A stretch of 64,000 nucleotides of DNA from Cryptomeria japonica (GCF_030272615.1 NW_026728914.1:62001-126000), one strand, 5' to 3'. Counted from the stretch's first letter, positions 11,571-24,896 are shown. The notes: generated from the letters alone by a model not told the origin. Translations and numbers: made by a program.

Positions 11571-14500
11571 TATAGATATAAATAAATATATATATATATA
11601 TACATATATTTATATTGTTAATTTATTAAACATCTTAAAAGTCTTAATTAGGTTTTCTTTTATTTAACATTTGAATAAAAAATTGAATGCTTTGCATATT
11701 TTATTTAATATAATATTGTTTATTTAAATGAACATTGTAATGGAAAAGGTGGTGGACATTTGTTTTAAGGTGGCGATGGTGGTTAATAGTCAACTAAGTG
11801 GTAGTTGACAAGGCCGACCTCCCCACCAAGCGAGTGAATCACTCCGCTTGACTACAGATCAACCCACTTAACTGCAGATTACTCCATGAAACCACAAAAT
11901 ACTCCTTTACTCTAGTTTGATAGCAGTCGACTTCCAGTTCCTACGGTGATATCTCTGAAATGGTGCCACGATCTATGGCTTGTACCGCGGTAGGGAGGAG
12001 TTAGCAGGCACATGGTTCCATAGAGTTAGAATAGTAGGCATTAGAAAGCTGCCAAATCCATGATCCATGGTGAGAGGAAGTTGACTCATCTTCGACAACT
12101 GCAGAAGATGTTACTTAACCTTCCATCTCTCCAAGACGTGAGATAGTAAAGTTAGAGACTTGTCGAAATGCAGAAAAAGACTTCAATTTGATAACCATAA
12201 CTGAGCCTCAAACTTAGGAGATATCATAGGGGAAATTTAGAATAAATACATGCATAAGATCAATAGGAAGGGAGAGGAAAAAGATAGAAAATAGCAGAGG
12301 AGCAGATAGATATTAAGTTAGAATTGCAGACAGAGAGAGAGTTGTTTTAAAGAAGAGATAGAAGAAGAAAAGAAGATCGGTGAGAGAATTTTGAGCCATC
12401 AAGGAAGACGTAGATCCATTTAGAGGAGGCACGATAGAGTACTTTCCAACCAGTTTCAAGCATAAAGAGGTCAGAATCTTATTTTATTTTGGTTATATTT
12501 TCAATAAGGAAAGTTAGAAAATTAAAGCTTTATATAGCATAAGATTTCTTTTATGATATTCCATATGTTATTGAATATGTGTTATTATTCCTTGAAAAGA
12601 TGAAGAAAGAAATCATTAGGTGAAATATAAGTTAAAATAGTTAATTTAATTGTTTAAGGATAGTGATTAATGTCAAAGGGATAGGTTAGATTTTCAATTA
12701 AGGAATGTGTACTCATACTTTACTCCTTTATATGAAATAAAATCATACTTGTGATACACCCTCTTTTACTTTTTATTTACTCGAATAATGTTGTTGAAAT
12801 TATATTTGCTTTTCAAATTACGAAATATTGTATTCATTTAAGTGAAAGAATGAAGTAGTGTTTAATTTACTAAAGTAATAGGGAAGATGTTATTTCAATT
12901 AGTCAAAAGATTGTATTCTTAAATTGTATTCTTGTTTGTGGGAACCAAGCTATGGATAGGCTTGTGTATAGAAAGTTACCTTCCGGGACGAGTGCTGAAT
13001 ATGGAATCTTAGAGAGAATAGCTGCTTTTTCCAACTATTTATTTTGCTATGCATGGCATTATACTCGGCCGAGTAATGAATTACATTTTCCATAGAAATA
13101 GATGGAATTCCTCATTTTATGCTCTCTACCATATCCTTGCATGAGAATGCTTGTTTCTTAAAAGAAATAGGAAAATGAAAATGCTTGTATCATCTAGGCA
13201 CGCACCAGATTCCCCCTTATCTTTCAAATTATTTGGTTAAAACAATTCATGCAGGGTCGGGTATTCTTGATTGACCAAGAATTCTGGGGAAGCGTAAGCT
13301 TCAAGGTTGGGCGGAAAAAGCACTTGAATCTTGTTTTTGTCTTCATACAAAGGAATGAAAGGAAGCGACTTAGAATTGAGATCGACGGATGTATCCCACC
13401 TTCTTTCTATTTGTATATTACTTAAGGCAATATGAAAGCCTAAGTAGGGAATAAGGATATATACATTGAGAAATTTGTATCTTTCATTTTACATGAAAAT
13501 TGTATTTAACTCTTTGATATCTATGATTGTTTTATCAACTTATTGATATTTCTTTATATTATGTATGAAAAAGACTTCTTAATTGACCTATGAGTTTATT
13601 TATGAATAAAGAGTAGATTATGTCTTATAGATTAATTTACGTCTTTACATTTTGGTGAGTTAGTAGGCACGTGGTGCCATAGAGATAGAATAGTAGACAT
13701 TAGAAAGCTGCAAACTCCAGGATCCATGGTGAGAGGAAGTCGAATCATCTTCCACAATTGCAGAAGATGTTACTTAACCTTCCATCTCTCCAAGATGTGA
13801 GATAGTAAAGTTAGAGACCTATCAAAATGCAGAAAAAGAATTCAATTTGATAACCATAACCAAGCCTCAAACTTAGGATATATCATAGGGGAAATTTACT
13901 ATAAATACATGCATAAGATCGATAGGAAGGGAAAGGAAAAAGATAGAAAATAGCAGAGGAGCAGAAAGATATTAAGTTAGAATTGCAGACAGAGAGAGAG
14001 AGTTGTTTTAGAGTAGAGATAGAAGAAGAATAAAATATCATTGAGAGAATTTTGAGTCATCAAGGAAGATGTAGATCCATTTAGAGGAGGCAAAACAAAG
14101 TACTTTCCAACTAGTTTCAAGCGTAAAGAGGCCAGAACCCTATTTTATTTTGGTTATATTTGCAATAAGGAAAGTTAGAAAATTAAAGCTTTATATATAG
14201 CATAAGATTTCTTTTATGATATTCCATATGTTATTGACTATGTGTTATTATTCCTTGAAAAGATGAAGAAAGAAATCATTAGGTGAAATATATGTTGAAA
14301 TAGTTAAGATAGTTAATTTAATTTTTTAAGGATAGTGATTAATGTCAAAGGGATAGATTAGATTTTCAATTAAGGAATGTGTACTCATACTTTACTCATT
14401 TATATGAAAGAAAATCATACTTGTGATACACCTTCTTTTACTTTTTATTTACTCGAATAATGTTGTTGAAATTATATTTTCTTTTCAAATTATGAAGGAT

Positions 14501-16989
14501 TGTATTCATTTAAGTGAAACAATGAAGTAGTTTTTAATTTACTAAAGTAATAGGGAAGATGTTATTTCAATTAGTCAAAAGATTGTATTCTTAAAATTTA
14601 TTCTTGTTTATGGGAACGAAGCTATGGATAGGCTTGTGTATAGAAAGTTACCTTCCGGGACGGGTGCCAAATATGGAATCTTAGAGAGAATAGTTGCTTT
14701 TTCCAACTATTTATTTTGTTATGAATGGCATTATACTCGGTCGAGTACTGAATTGAATTTTCCATAGAAATAGATGGAATTCCTTATTTTATGCTCTCTA
14801 CCATATCCTTGCATGATAATACTTGTTTCTTAAAAGAAATAGGAAAATGAAAATTCTTGTATCATCTAGGCATGCAATAGATTCCCTCTCGTCTTTCAAA
14901 TTCTTTGGTTAAAATAATTTGTGCAGGGTAGGGTATTCTTGATTGATCAAGAATTTTGGGGAAGCGTAAGCTTCAAGGTTGGGTGGAAAAAGAACTTGAA
15001 TCTTGTTCTCGTCTTCATTCAAAGGATTGAAAGGAAGTGACTCAGAATGGAGATCGACAGATGTATCTCACCTTATTTCTATTTGTATATTACTTCAGGC
15101 AATATGAAAGCCTAAGTAGGGAATAAGGATATATATATTGAGAAATTTGTATCTTTCATTTCACATAAAAATTGTATTTAACTCTTTGATATCTATGATT
15201 GTTTCATCAACTTATTGATATTTCTTTATATTATGTATGAAATAGACTTCTTAATTGACCTATGAGTTTATTTTTGAATAAATAGTAGATTATGTCTTAT
15301 AGATTAATTTATGTCTTTACATTTTGGTGAGTTAGTAGGCACATGGCACCATACAGGTAGAATATTAGATGTTAGAAAGCTGAAAACTCCATGATCCATG
15401 GTGAGAGGAAGTCAACTCATCTTCCACAATTGTAGAAGATGTTACTTAACCTTCCATCTCTCCAAGACGTGAGATAGTAAAGTTAGAGACGCGTCAAAAT
15501 ACAGAAAAAGACTTCAATTTGATAACCATAACCGAGCCTCAAACTTAGGAGATATCATAGGGGATATTTAGAATAAATACATGCATAAGATCGATAGGAA
15601 GGGAGAGGGAAAAGATATAAAATACCAAAGGAGTAGATAGATATTAAGTTAGAATTGCAGACAGAGACAGAGTCATTTTAGAGTAGAGATAGAAAAAGAA
15701 GAATAGAAGATCGGTGAGAGAATTTTGAGTCATCAAGGAGGACGTAGATCCATTTAGAGGAGGCACGACAGAGTACTTTCTAACCAGTTTCAAGCATAAA
15801 GAGGTCAGAATATTATTTTATTTTGGTTATATTTGCAATAAGGAAAGTTAAAAAATTAAAGCTTTATATATAGCATAAGATTTCTTTTATGATATTCCAG
15901 ATGTTATTGAATATGTGTTATTATTCCTTGAAAAGATGAAGAAAGAAATCATTAGGTGAAATATATGTTGAAATAGTTAAGATAGTTAATTTAATTGTTT
16001 AAGGATACTGATTAATGTCAAAGGGATTAGGTTAGATTTTCAATTAAGGAATGTTTACTCATACTTTACTCCTTTATATGAAAGAAAATCATACTTGTGA
16101 TACACCTTGTTTTACTTTTTATTTACTTGAATAATGTTGTTGAAATTATATTTGCTTTTCAAATTATGAAAGATTGTATTCATTTAAGTGAAAGAATGAA
16201 GTAGTGTTTAATTTATGAAAGTAATAGGGAAGATGTTATTTCAATTAGTCAAAAGATTGTATTCTTAAAATGTATTCATGTTTGTGGGAACCAAGCTATG
16301 GATAGGCTTTTGTATACAAAGTTCCGAGATGGGTGCCGAATATGGAATCTTAGAGAGAATAGTTGCTTTTTCCAACTATTTATTTTGCTATGCATGATAT
16401 TATACTCGGTCAAGTAATGAATTGAATTTTTCATAGAAATATATGGATTTCCTTATTTTATGCTCTCTAGCATATCCTTGCATGGTAATGCTTGTTTCTT
16501 AAAAGAAATAGGAAAATGAAAATGCTTGTATCATCTAGGCATGCACCTAATTCTCTCTTGTCTTTCGAATTCTTTGGTTAAAACAATTTATGCAGGGTTG
16601 GGTATTCTTGATTGACCAAGAATCTTGGGGAAGCGTAAGCTTCAAGGTTGGGCAGAAAAGTGCCTGAATCTTGTTCTCGTCTTCATTCAAAGGACTGAAA
16701 GGAAGTGACTCAGAATGGAGATCGATGGATGTATCTCACCTTCTTTCTATTTGTATATTAATTAAGGAAATATGAAATCCTAAGTAGGGAATAAGGATAT
16801 ATATATTGAGAAATTTGTATATTTCATTTTACATGAAAATTGTATTTAACTCTTTGATATCTATGATTGTTTTATCAACTTATTAAGATTTATTTATTTT
16901 ATGTATGAAATAGACTTCTTAATTGATCTATGAGTTTATTTATGAATAAAGAGTAGATTATGTCTTATAGATTAATTTACATCTTTACA
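10742..16989 (+). repeat. Element D 5' LTR, enlarged by tandem triplication
   Basis: It starts TGTCATGAACTATAG and ends TCTTTACA at 16989. The first 1256 bp (10742-11997) match the start of the right LTR; the rest is three copies of a unit of about 1.66 kb. It has a (TA)n tract at about 11507-11606. No coding sequence is seen. Confidence 0.9.
11507..11606. repeat. TA-rich microsatellite in the D 5' LTR
   Basis: An alternating (TA)n tract with interspersed TACA and TAGA units. The same place in the right LTR has about 287 bp of such sequence. Confidence 0.9.
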
Positions 16990-16996
16990 TTTTGGT
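11998..16996 (+). repeat. Three tandem 1.66-kb units within the element D 5' LTR
   Basis: Unit 1 is 11998-13656, unit 2 is 13657-15328 and unit 3 is 15329-16996. Each starts GAGTTAG(C/T)AGGCAC. Units 1 and 2 end TTTACATTTTGGT, that is, the LTR end plus three spacer bases plus the first four bases of the primer binding site. Unit 3 ends the same way and runs into the true primer site. The right LTR has only one unit, starting at 23897. Confidence 0.9.
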
Positions 16997-17004
16997 ATCA
17001 GAGC
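16993..17004 (+). other. Element D primer binding site (initiator Met tRNA type)
   Basis: TGGTATCAGAGC lies three bases after the LTR end at 16989. It fixes orientation and the inner LTR edge. Confidence 0.92.
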
Positions 17005-17088
17005 ATAGTTTTTATAACACTAGGACCTATGAGTCACTTCACAAGTTGAATTTGGAGAATAATAGTTTTGTGTTGAAACTTACAGAGA

Positions 17089-17524
17089 TGGTGCATACAA
17101 AATAGATAGCTCATAAGTCAATAGTTGGGTATGCTCACTATGTGAGGGTCAAGAAGGATCCTATATCTCCTGGCATGCCTATTATGGATAACCATCCAAT
17201 TGGAGGATGGATCAGTGACGAAAAAATCTTCCTCTCAAAGTGAAACCAGTTTTTGAAGAGAAAGAAAGTGTTGAGATAGTAGTAGGCCCTACTGAATCCC
17301 TTAGGGAAAAGACTATCCCTATAGAGGAAGAGGAGCCTGAGTTAGAATATTCTCCAATTAGGCCAATTTTGATAAGCTCCGATGAGTCAGAGGAATATTC
17401 TGCACTGAGTGATAATGAATCTGAGGGATATACCCCACTCAGTGATAATGAATCTGAAATTTTTACCCCCCTAAGTTCTAATGAGTCCGAAGGATATACT
17501 CCCACGACTCCTCCAGAAGAGTGA
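17089..17524 (+). pseudogene. Element D extra acidic ORF upstream of gag
   Basis: Between the primer site and gag lies a coding-like stretch of about 145 codons. The first part (from the ATG near 17089) has one TAG and includes DPISPGMPIMDNHPIGGW. After a frameshift near 17240 it continues as a very acidic 94-codon frame ending at 17524. That part contains three imperfect copies of a SDNESEGYTPL-like unit. I do not recognise a family. It is not part of gag, which starts 355 bases later. It could be an accessory ORF of this gypsy lineage or a captured fragment. Confidence 0.55.
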
Positions 17525-17879
17525 TGTATTATGCGATAACACTTTTATTGTCAATAAATAAAGATGCCTTTCTTTCTATAATAAATTTGAGTTGAATGTT
17601 ATGTTTTTCCTATGATGATAAATATGTACTTTTGACCTTAGTTATATTATAAACCTGGATGAAATAGATTTGTAAATTATCTAACTATGTCTTATTATAG
17701 TTCTATATTGTTTCCTTCCAGTAATAAACATGGATATTAATCTCTATAGTTATATTGTAAGGGTAGATTTTAGGAAGCATTGATTTAATAGAAGTTACAA
17801 AAATCATAACTTTGCAAATATTCTTCTTTTTTGCTAAGAAATATCAACATTTCCCTGATGCAGAAATTGTTGACTAACA

Positions 17880-18970
17880 ATGGCCTCAAGGACCACAAGG
17901 GCTGGGCCTAGTAATGGGAATGAAAGGCTGGACCAAATCCTTGATTTACTGAACCAACAGAGTGCCAGAATGAATGAACTCGAACAGGAGGTTTGAAGGG
18001 TCAGAGAAGTCCGACAGGAAGCTCCAAGGGTTGAAGAGAAACCAGATAACCAAGCAAGGATTGAAGAAGAGCTGGTTATGGACTTGAAAAGAATAGCCCC
18101 ACCAAAATTTTATGGAAAAAACTATTGGTGATGGTGCAGAGGCATGGGTGATAGAAATGGAAAAGTATTTTGGTCTCTGCAACATGTCCAATGAAACCAA
18201 GGCAGTTTGGGCTGCTTATTAGCTTTTTGGCGAAGCTGCTACTTGGTGGGATAATGAAAAGTCTGAAAGGAAATTGCAACCAAGAGATATCACTTGGGAA
18301 TTGTTCTTGCAATCCTTTAGGAAGAGGTGGCTTCCTTAGTTATTCTTCGGTAAGTAGATGACTGAATTTCATAACCTAACTCAAGGTGGCATGTCGGTAA
18401 CTCAATACTAGGAGAAGTTTACCAACCTCCTTAAGTATGTTCCGCAATATCAGATGGATGAGCGATTCCACATCCAGGAGTTCATCTTGGGTTTGAGAAC
18501 TCATATAGGAGTAGAAATGGATATTCATAATTCACTTACTATGGAGGAGGTATTTGAGAAAGCAACCAAGCAAGAGAAGAAGTTGCAGCAGTTGGGGAGC
18601 TTCTGTAAAAATGTGAATAACCAACCAAATTTTGGAAATAGGAACTTCCAAATGAACAACAATGACAACAAACGACAGATAAGGAATCTCAAGAGGGGAC
18701 CCAACTCTCAAGAAAGAGGAAGAGTGAATCAAGATGGTAACAAGAGAGCAAACAATAACACCAATGCCCAATAGAATTTGGATAGAGGAAGGTCAGGTGG
18801 CCATTTTGGACCTAGGGATGGGTGTTACAATTGTGGAGGGAGTCATTATGCCTCAAATTGTCTGCAACGTAGCCCTGCACAAAGAGGAGAAAATCAAGAA
18901 GGAGCCCCTCAACACCAAATTCACACTGCAGTCGACAACTATCAAGCTGATTTCCAAGCCTCACCTATTC
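17880..18970 (+). pseudogene. Element D gag
   Basis: The ATG at 17880 opens MASRTTRAGPSNGNERLDQ with an N-terminal coiled-coil-like stretch. The gypsy Retrotrans_gag region follows in broken frames (stops and a frameshift around 17995-18450). The 18454-18774 frame holds the end of the capsid-like domain and an Asn/Arg-rich linker. A CCHC zinc knuckle (CYNCGGSHYASNC) is at 18823-18861. Confidence 0.83.
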
Positions 18971-21900
18971 AAATGACGGGTAAGCTTTTTGGACAATCAA
19001 TTTCTATTTTAATAGATATAGGAGCTACTGAATGCTTTATTGATCCTAAAGTAGTTTCTAAAATATCTATTAGACTTGGTTATATTTAAAATGCATGGAT
19101 GGTCCAATATGGAAATCGAGAAGAACGGAGGGTAGATACTTGTCTATTTTGTAGTGAACTACCACTTTCCAGTTTCCTAACCTAGGTTAACCTTTATGTT
19201 GCACCATTAGGATCCTATGATGTGATCTTAGGTATCAATTGGTTGACAGAGCATAAAGCCATAGTAAACTATGAAGATAAGGTTATCAGTTGCATTGATG
19301 ATTTTGGGAATTCAGTTGAAATTTTTGGGTCTCAAAATCCTCTTGAATTGAGACACATTTCGGCAGTGCAACTCAAGAAGGCCCAAAGAAAAGGATGTTC
19401 CATTATAGCTGTCATGGTAAATAATCTGGATAATGTTGAGAAAATTCCTAAGGATTATTGTGTCCTTGTAGATTTCCTAGATGTCTTTCTAAAGACCTTA
19501 CCAAGTTACCACCTAAGAGAGAGTTTGATTTTTCTATAGAACTCTTACTGGGAACGAAGCCACAATCTAAAGATCCATATAGAATAACAACAATAGAATT
19601 GTATGAGCTTAAGGCTCAATTTCAAGATTTGCTTAGGCAAGGATTTATTAGACCACGTGTATCCCTGTGGGGTGCACCGGTGATCTTTGTAAAGAATAAA
19701 GATGGTACTTTAAGGTTATGCATTGATTATAGGATGATGAACAATGTAACTATCAAAAATAGATATCCTTTACCAAGGATAGATGAATTATTTGATCAAA
19801 TGAAAGGTGCAATGGTATTCTCTAAGATTGATCTTCGATTAGGATATCACCAGTTAAGGATTAAGGATGAGGATATTCCTAAGACTGCATTCTGAACATG
19901 GTATGGGCACTATGAATTCACAGTTGTACCATTTGGTTTAACCAATGCCCCAGTAACATTGATGAACCTCATGAATAGTATTTTTAGAGAATACCTGGAT
20001 GATTTTGTTGTAATCTTCACTGATGACATTTTGATCTATTCTAAGAATGAAGAAGAACATAAGAAGGACCCAAGATAGTTTTGCAATGATTGAGAGATCA
20101 CAAGCTTTATGGGAAATTTTCTAGGTGTGCCTTCTTTTAGGAAAAGGTGCATTACTTAAGTCATGTCATATCCACTGAAGAAATTTTAGTTGATCCTGCA
20201 AAGATAGAAGCAATAGTAGATTGGCCAACACCTCAGAATGTTTTAGAAGTTGGGATTTTTATGGGACTTGCAGTATATTATAGAAAGTATGTGGAAGGAT
20301 TTTCTAGGATAGCAGCACTTATTACTTCACTTCAAAAAAAGGAAAAAAGGTTTGAATGGACTGAGAGGTGTGAGGAGTCATTTCAACTTTTGAAGCAGAA
20401 ATTGACAACAACACTAGTTTTAACTATACTAGATCCCAATGGACATTTTGCAGTAATTACAGATGCCTTAGGTGAAGGTGTGGGAATAGTATTGATGCAG
20501 GAAGGAAAGGTGGTTTCATTTGAATCATGAAAGCTAAAGCAATATGAGATGAATTATGCACCGCATGACTTAGAACTTCTAGCTATTGTACATGCATTAC
20601 AAATGTGGAGGCATTACCTTTTAGGGAAGCCTTTTGAGCTAAAAATGGATCATTTAGGATTGAAGTATATCTTTACACAACCTAACCTTAATGCAAGACA
20701 GAGAAGGTGGCTTGAATTTATAAGTGAGTATGACTTTGGTATTCAATATATCAAAGGGAAGGAAAATAGAGTAGTTGATGCTCTTAGTAGAAGAAGACAC
20801 CTATCTACTATGGTTACAATGAAGACAAACTTGAAACAACAAGTGTTGCAGAACCTTCTAGAAGATGAACATTACTTAAGGGTTAAACAAGCCTTGGAAA
20901 AAGATTCTTCAGATCATCGTTATGATGGATTTGAAATAGAACCTAAGGGTATTTTGAGATACCAAGGAAGGATGTACATACCTGAAGGGGAAGATTTAAG
21001 GAAGTTAATACTACATAAGATGCACAATAAGCCTTATTCAGGACACCCGGGAATAACAAAGATGGTAGCTGATCTGAAATCTTTGTATTTCTGGCCTAAA
21101 CTCAGAAAAGAAGTGGTTGAGTATGTAGCACAATGTTTGGAATGTTAAAAGAGTGAAAGTTGAACATGTTCATCCAACAGGACTTTTATTCCAACATGTT
21201 ATACCAGAATACAAGTGGCAGGTAATCAGTATGGATTTTATCTAAGGATTACCAATGAGCAAGAATAAACATGACCCTATCTTAGTAGTGGTGGATAAGT
21301 TGACTAAAGTTGCACATTTCATACCTGGGAATCTCAAGGATGGATCATTTGTTCTTGCCAAGAAATTTGTGCAAGAAATTTTTCAGTTATATGGTGTTCC
21401 AGAAACCATAATATTTGATAGGGATACCTGGATGACTTCCAGATTCTGGACAACATTAAATGTAGCATAGGGAACAAGACTAAATTTTAGCTCAGCATAT
21501 CATCCTTAGACTGACTCCCAAACATAAAGGGTTAATCAAGTAGTGGAAGATCTTTTATGGATGTATTGCATGGATCAACAATACAAATGGGAGGAGTACT
21601 TGACTTTAGTTGAATTTTCTTATAACAACTCCTTTCATGCATCCTTAGGGATGGCGCCTTTTGAAGCACTCTATGGGCAAAAGTGTCGCACACCTATCAG
21701 TTGGGATAGACTAGAGGATAGAATCATTATTGGTCCTGATTTACTCAAGGAAATGGATGAGAAAATGGTGTTGATAAAGAGTAGGTTGAAGGAAGTAGCT
21801 GACCGACATAAGAGTTATGCAGACCAAAATAGGACTTACAAACAATTTGTTGTAGGAGATAAAGTCTTTATGAGAGTCAAACCTCATAAGAGCTCTATCT

Positions 21901-22271
21901 CATTTGGAAAATCATCAAAATTGGCACCAAGATATGTGGGACCCTTTGATGTACTGGAGGTTATCAATCCAGTTGCTTATAGATTAGCTTTACCCCCTAC
22001 TCTTGCTCAAATCCACAATGTGTTTCATGTTTCTATATTCAAACCTTATCATGTTGATGCCTCTCATATTCTTGATTGGCAATTTTTACAGGTACAGGAT
22101 CTAGGGGTGGTTCTAATGGAGCCCATCTGAATCCTAGATCAGTATAGCGTGAAGCTACATAGCAGAGATTTCATTTAGTATAAGGTTTAATGGGACCAAT
22201 ATTCTAAGGATAGTGCTACATGGGAGGATGTTGAGATGATTGACCACCATTTTCCTCATTTGCTTTCTTAG
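18971..22271 (+). pseudogene. Element D pol: protease, RT, RNase H, integrase, chromodomain-like end
   Basis: The protease motif is LIDIGAT at about 19009-19029 (the family has DTGAT). Reverse transcriptase blocks include [10 protein letters not shown] and [12 protein letters not shown] (about 19700-19850), with the catalytic box FTDD at about 20015-20026 keeping both aspartates. RNase H covers about 20380-20800. The integrase zinc motif ends in QCLEC at 21148, followed by a TAA. The core is in pieces to about 22060. The end (WDQYSKDSATWEDV, stop at 22271) resembles a chromodomain-type tail. Stops and frameshifts occur throughout. Confidence 0.87.
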
Positions 22272-22451
22272 AAAATAGTTGCTTATTATTAGAGATATCT
22301 CTGAAACAATGATTTTAATTCTATGACGTAAACTTGGATAGCATGTATGTTATTATTATTATATGAAATTTGATGAATGGTTGACATTTTTCTAAGATAT
22401 AATTGTTATGTGATTATTGTTTGAGTAGTAAGACATCGAGACGTCGTCTCT

Positions 22452-22467
22452 TCCAAGAGGGGAAGGA
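22452..22467 (+). other. Element D polypurine tract
   Basis: A purine-rich stretch AAGAGGGGAAGGA directly precedes the right LTR TG at 22468. This is the standard location for plus-strand priming. Confidence 0.85.
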
Positions 22468-23434
22468 TGTCACAAACCATAGTTTTGATATTGTGTATTT
22501 AAAAGATATAATGTAGGTTTTTATTTATGCATTGAAATTGAAAAAGATATGAGCATTCATTTTTATGATAATTCAGTTGTATGGAAATGATGTATGCATT
22601 TTATTCATGCAATATGTAATCCGATAACTAGTATTATCTTAATTGGGGATTGTCAATGCTAATGAATTATTGAATGCAAGTGATGCAGGGACAGGTGAAT
22701 GAAGTTGAAGGCGAGAACATGACTCAGGTAGAGTTGTTTTTAACTTATGACTTCGGTACACTAGGGGAGTCTCACACACCACAATAGAAAATTGTTTGTG
22801 CAAATATGACTTTGGCAAGGTATCATTGTTTGAATTATGACTTCATCAATGCTTATTTTAAATTGAAATGATTGAGTAAAAATTAGTCATTACGTTGATT
22901 GAATATTTGAAAATGTTCAATAGTTAAAAAATTAGGGTTAATTAATTAGCGAGTTAACATTTTTATTAAAACTAATTTAGAATATGAACTTTATGTCGAC
23001 ATGATTTCAATGGTAAGAAGTTGATTATTGTTTTGCTCATAGGAAAATGAGTATTATGTCTCATCGATTAGGTAACTGTATGGAGTTCGTATGCATAAAA
23101 TTTGATGATTGTTTATAAGTTATGTTATATTAATCTTGTCAATTCGAAATGATAGGTTTATAATTATGCATGTATATATATATTATCATGTTTATATTTT
23201 ACCTTTCTATGAATAAAATCGAACGTTATATATATATATGTATATACATACATATATATATAGATATATATATATATGTATATACATATATATATATGTA
23301 TATACATAGATATATGTAGATATATATATATATATACATATGTATATATATACATATATATATATATACATATATATATGTATATATATACATATATATG
23401 TATATATATATATATGTATGTATATATATACATA

Positions 23435-23465
<31 letters not shown>

Positions 23466-24896
23466 ATTGTATATATATATATGTATATATATATATACAC
23501 ATATATTTATATTGTTAATTTATTAAACATCTTAAAAGTCTTAATTAGGTTTTCTTTTATTTAACATTTAAATTGAAAAATTGAATATGATGTATATTTT
23601 ATTTAATATAATATTGTTTATTTAGTTTAACATTGTAATGCAAAAGATGGCAGACGTTTGTTTTAAGGTGGCAATGGTGGTTAATAGTCGACTAAGTGGT
23701 AGTCGACAAGGCTGACCTCCCCACCAAGCAAGCAAATTACTCCACGTGACTGCAGATCAGCTCACGTAACTGTAGATTACTCCATGAAACCACAGACTAC
23801 TCCCTTACTCCACTTTGATAGCATTTGACTTCTAGTTCCCATGGTGATAGGTTTGAAATAGTACCACGATCTATGTCTTGTAACCACGGGAGGGAAGAGT
23901 TAGCAGGCACATAGTGCCATAGAGTTAGAATAGTAGACATTAGAAAGCTACAAACTCCACGATCCATGGTGAGAGGAAGTCGACTCATCTTCCACAACTG
24001 CAGAAGATGTTATTTAACCTTCCATCTCTCCAAGACGTGAGATAGTAAAGTTACAGACCTGTCGAAATGTAGAAAAAGACTTCAATTTGATAACCATAAC
24101 TGAGCCTCAAACTTAGGAGATATCATAGGGGAAATTTAGAATAAATACAGGCATAAGATCGTATTCTTAAAATGTATTCTTGTTTGTGGAAACCAAGCTA
24201 TGGATAGGCTTGTGTATAGAAATTTACCTCCCAGGACGGGTGCTGAATATGGAATCTTAGAGAGAATAGTTGCTTTTTCCAACTATTTATTTTGCTATGC
24301 ATGGCATTATACTTGGCCAAGTAATGAATTGAATTTTCCATAGAAATAGATGGAATTCCTGATTTTATGCTCTCTACCATATCCTTGCATGATAATGCTT
24401 GTTTCTTAAAAGAAATAGGAAACTGAAAATGCTTGTATCATCTAGGCATGCACCAGATTCCCTCTTTTCTTTCGAATTATTTGGTTAAAACAATTTATGA
24501 AGGGTCGGGTATTCTTGATTGACCAAGAATTCCGGCGAAGCATAATCTTCAAGGTTGGGCAGAAAAAGCGCCTGAATCTTTTTCTCGTCTTCATTCAAAG
24601 GACTGAAAGGAAGCAACTCAGAATGGAGACCGATGGATGTATCTCACCTTATTTCTATTTGTATATTACTTAAGGCAATATGAAAGCCTAAGTAGGGAAT
24701 AAGGATATATATTGAAAAAATTTGTATCTTTCATTTTAAATGAAAATTGTATTTAACTCTTTGATATCTATGATTGTTTTATCAACTTATTGATATTTCT
24801 TTATATTATGTACGAAATAGACTTCTTAATTGACCTATGAGTTTATTTATGAATAAAGAGTAGATTATGTCTTATAGACTAATTTATGTCTTTACA
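22468..24896 (+). repeat. Element D 3' LTR with internal deletion
   Basis: It starts TGTCACAAACCATAG and ends CTTTACA. Relative to the left LTR it has one terminal unit and lacks about 651 bp (12262-12912 in left coordinates); the join at 24160/24161 lies in an AGAT(C/T)G similarity. It carries a much longer TA-rich tract (23226-23512). Confidence 0.9.
23226..23512. repeat. TA/CA alternating microsatellite in the D 3' LTR
   Basis: About 287 bp of almost purely alternating pyrimidine-purine sequence (TATATA with regularly spaced TACATA and TATGTA). It expanded relative to the left LTR. Short Tyr/Ile ORFs over it on both strands are artefacts. Confidence 0.92.

Larger units (their letters stand above)
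10742..24896 (+). mobile_element. Element D: Ty3/gypsy retrotransposon inserted in C
   Basis: Plus-strand order: LTR (10742-16989), primer site, extra acidic ORF, gag, protease, reverse transcriptase, RNase H, integrase, chromodomain-like tail, purine tract, LTR (22468-24896). Integrase after RNase H is the Ty3/gypsy order. The flanks GATTA (10737-10741) and GATTC (24897-24901) are a 5-bp duplication with one change. The element is unusual for the great size difference between its LTRs (6248 and 2429 bp), explained by tandem triplication on the left and a deletion on the right. Confidence 0.92.

Noticed and set aside
11998-16996. Possibility of three separate solo LTRs in tandem
   Set aside because: Internal units lack the first 1.25 kb of the LTR and lack target duplications; the joins contain primer-site bases, so it is an internal tandem repeat of one LTR.
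16993-17004. tRNA-like words TGGTATCAGAGC at four places
   Set aside because: They are primer binding sites of retrotransposons, not tRNA genes; no cloverleaf around them.
23164-23564. Several overlapping Tyr/Ile-rich ORFs on both strands
   Set aside because: They are translations of a TA/CA microsatellite in the LTR of element D.
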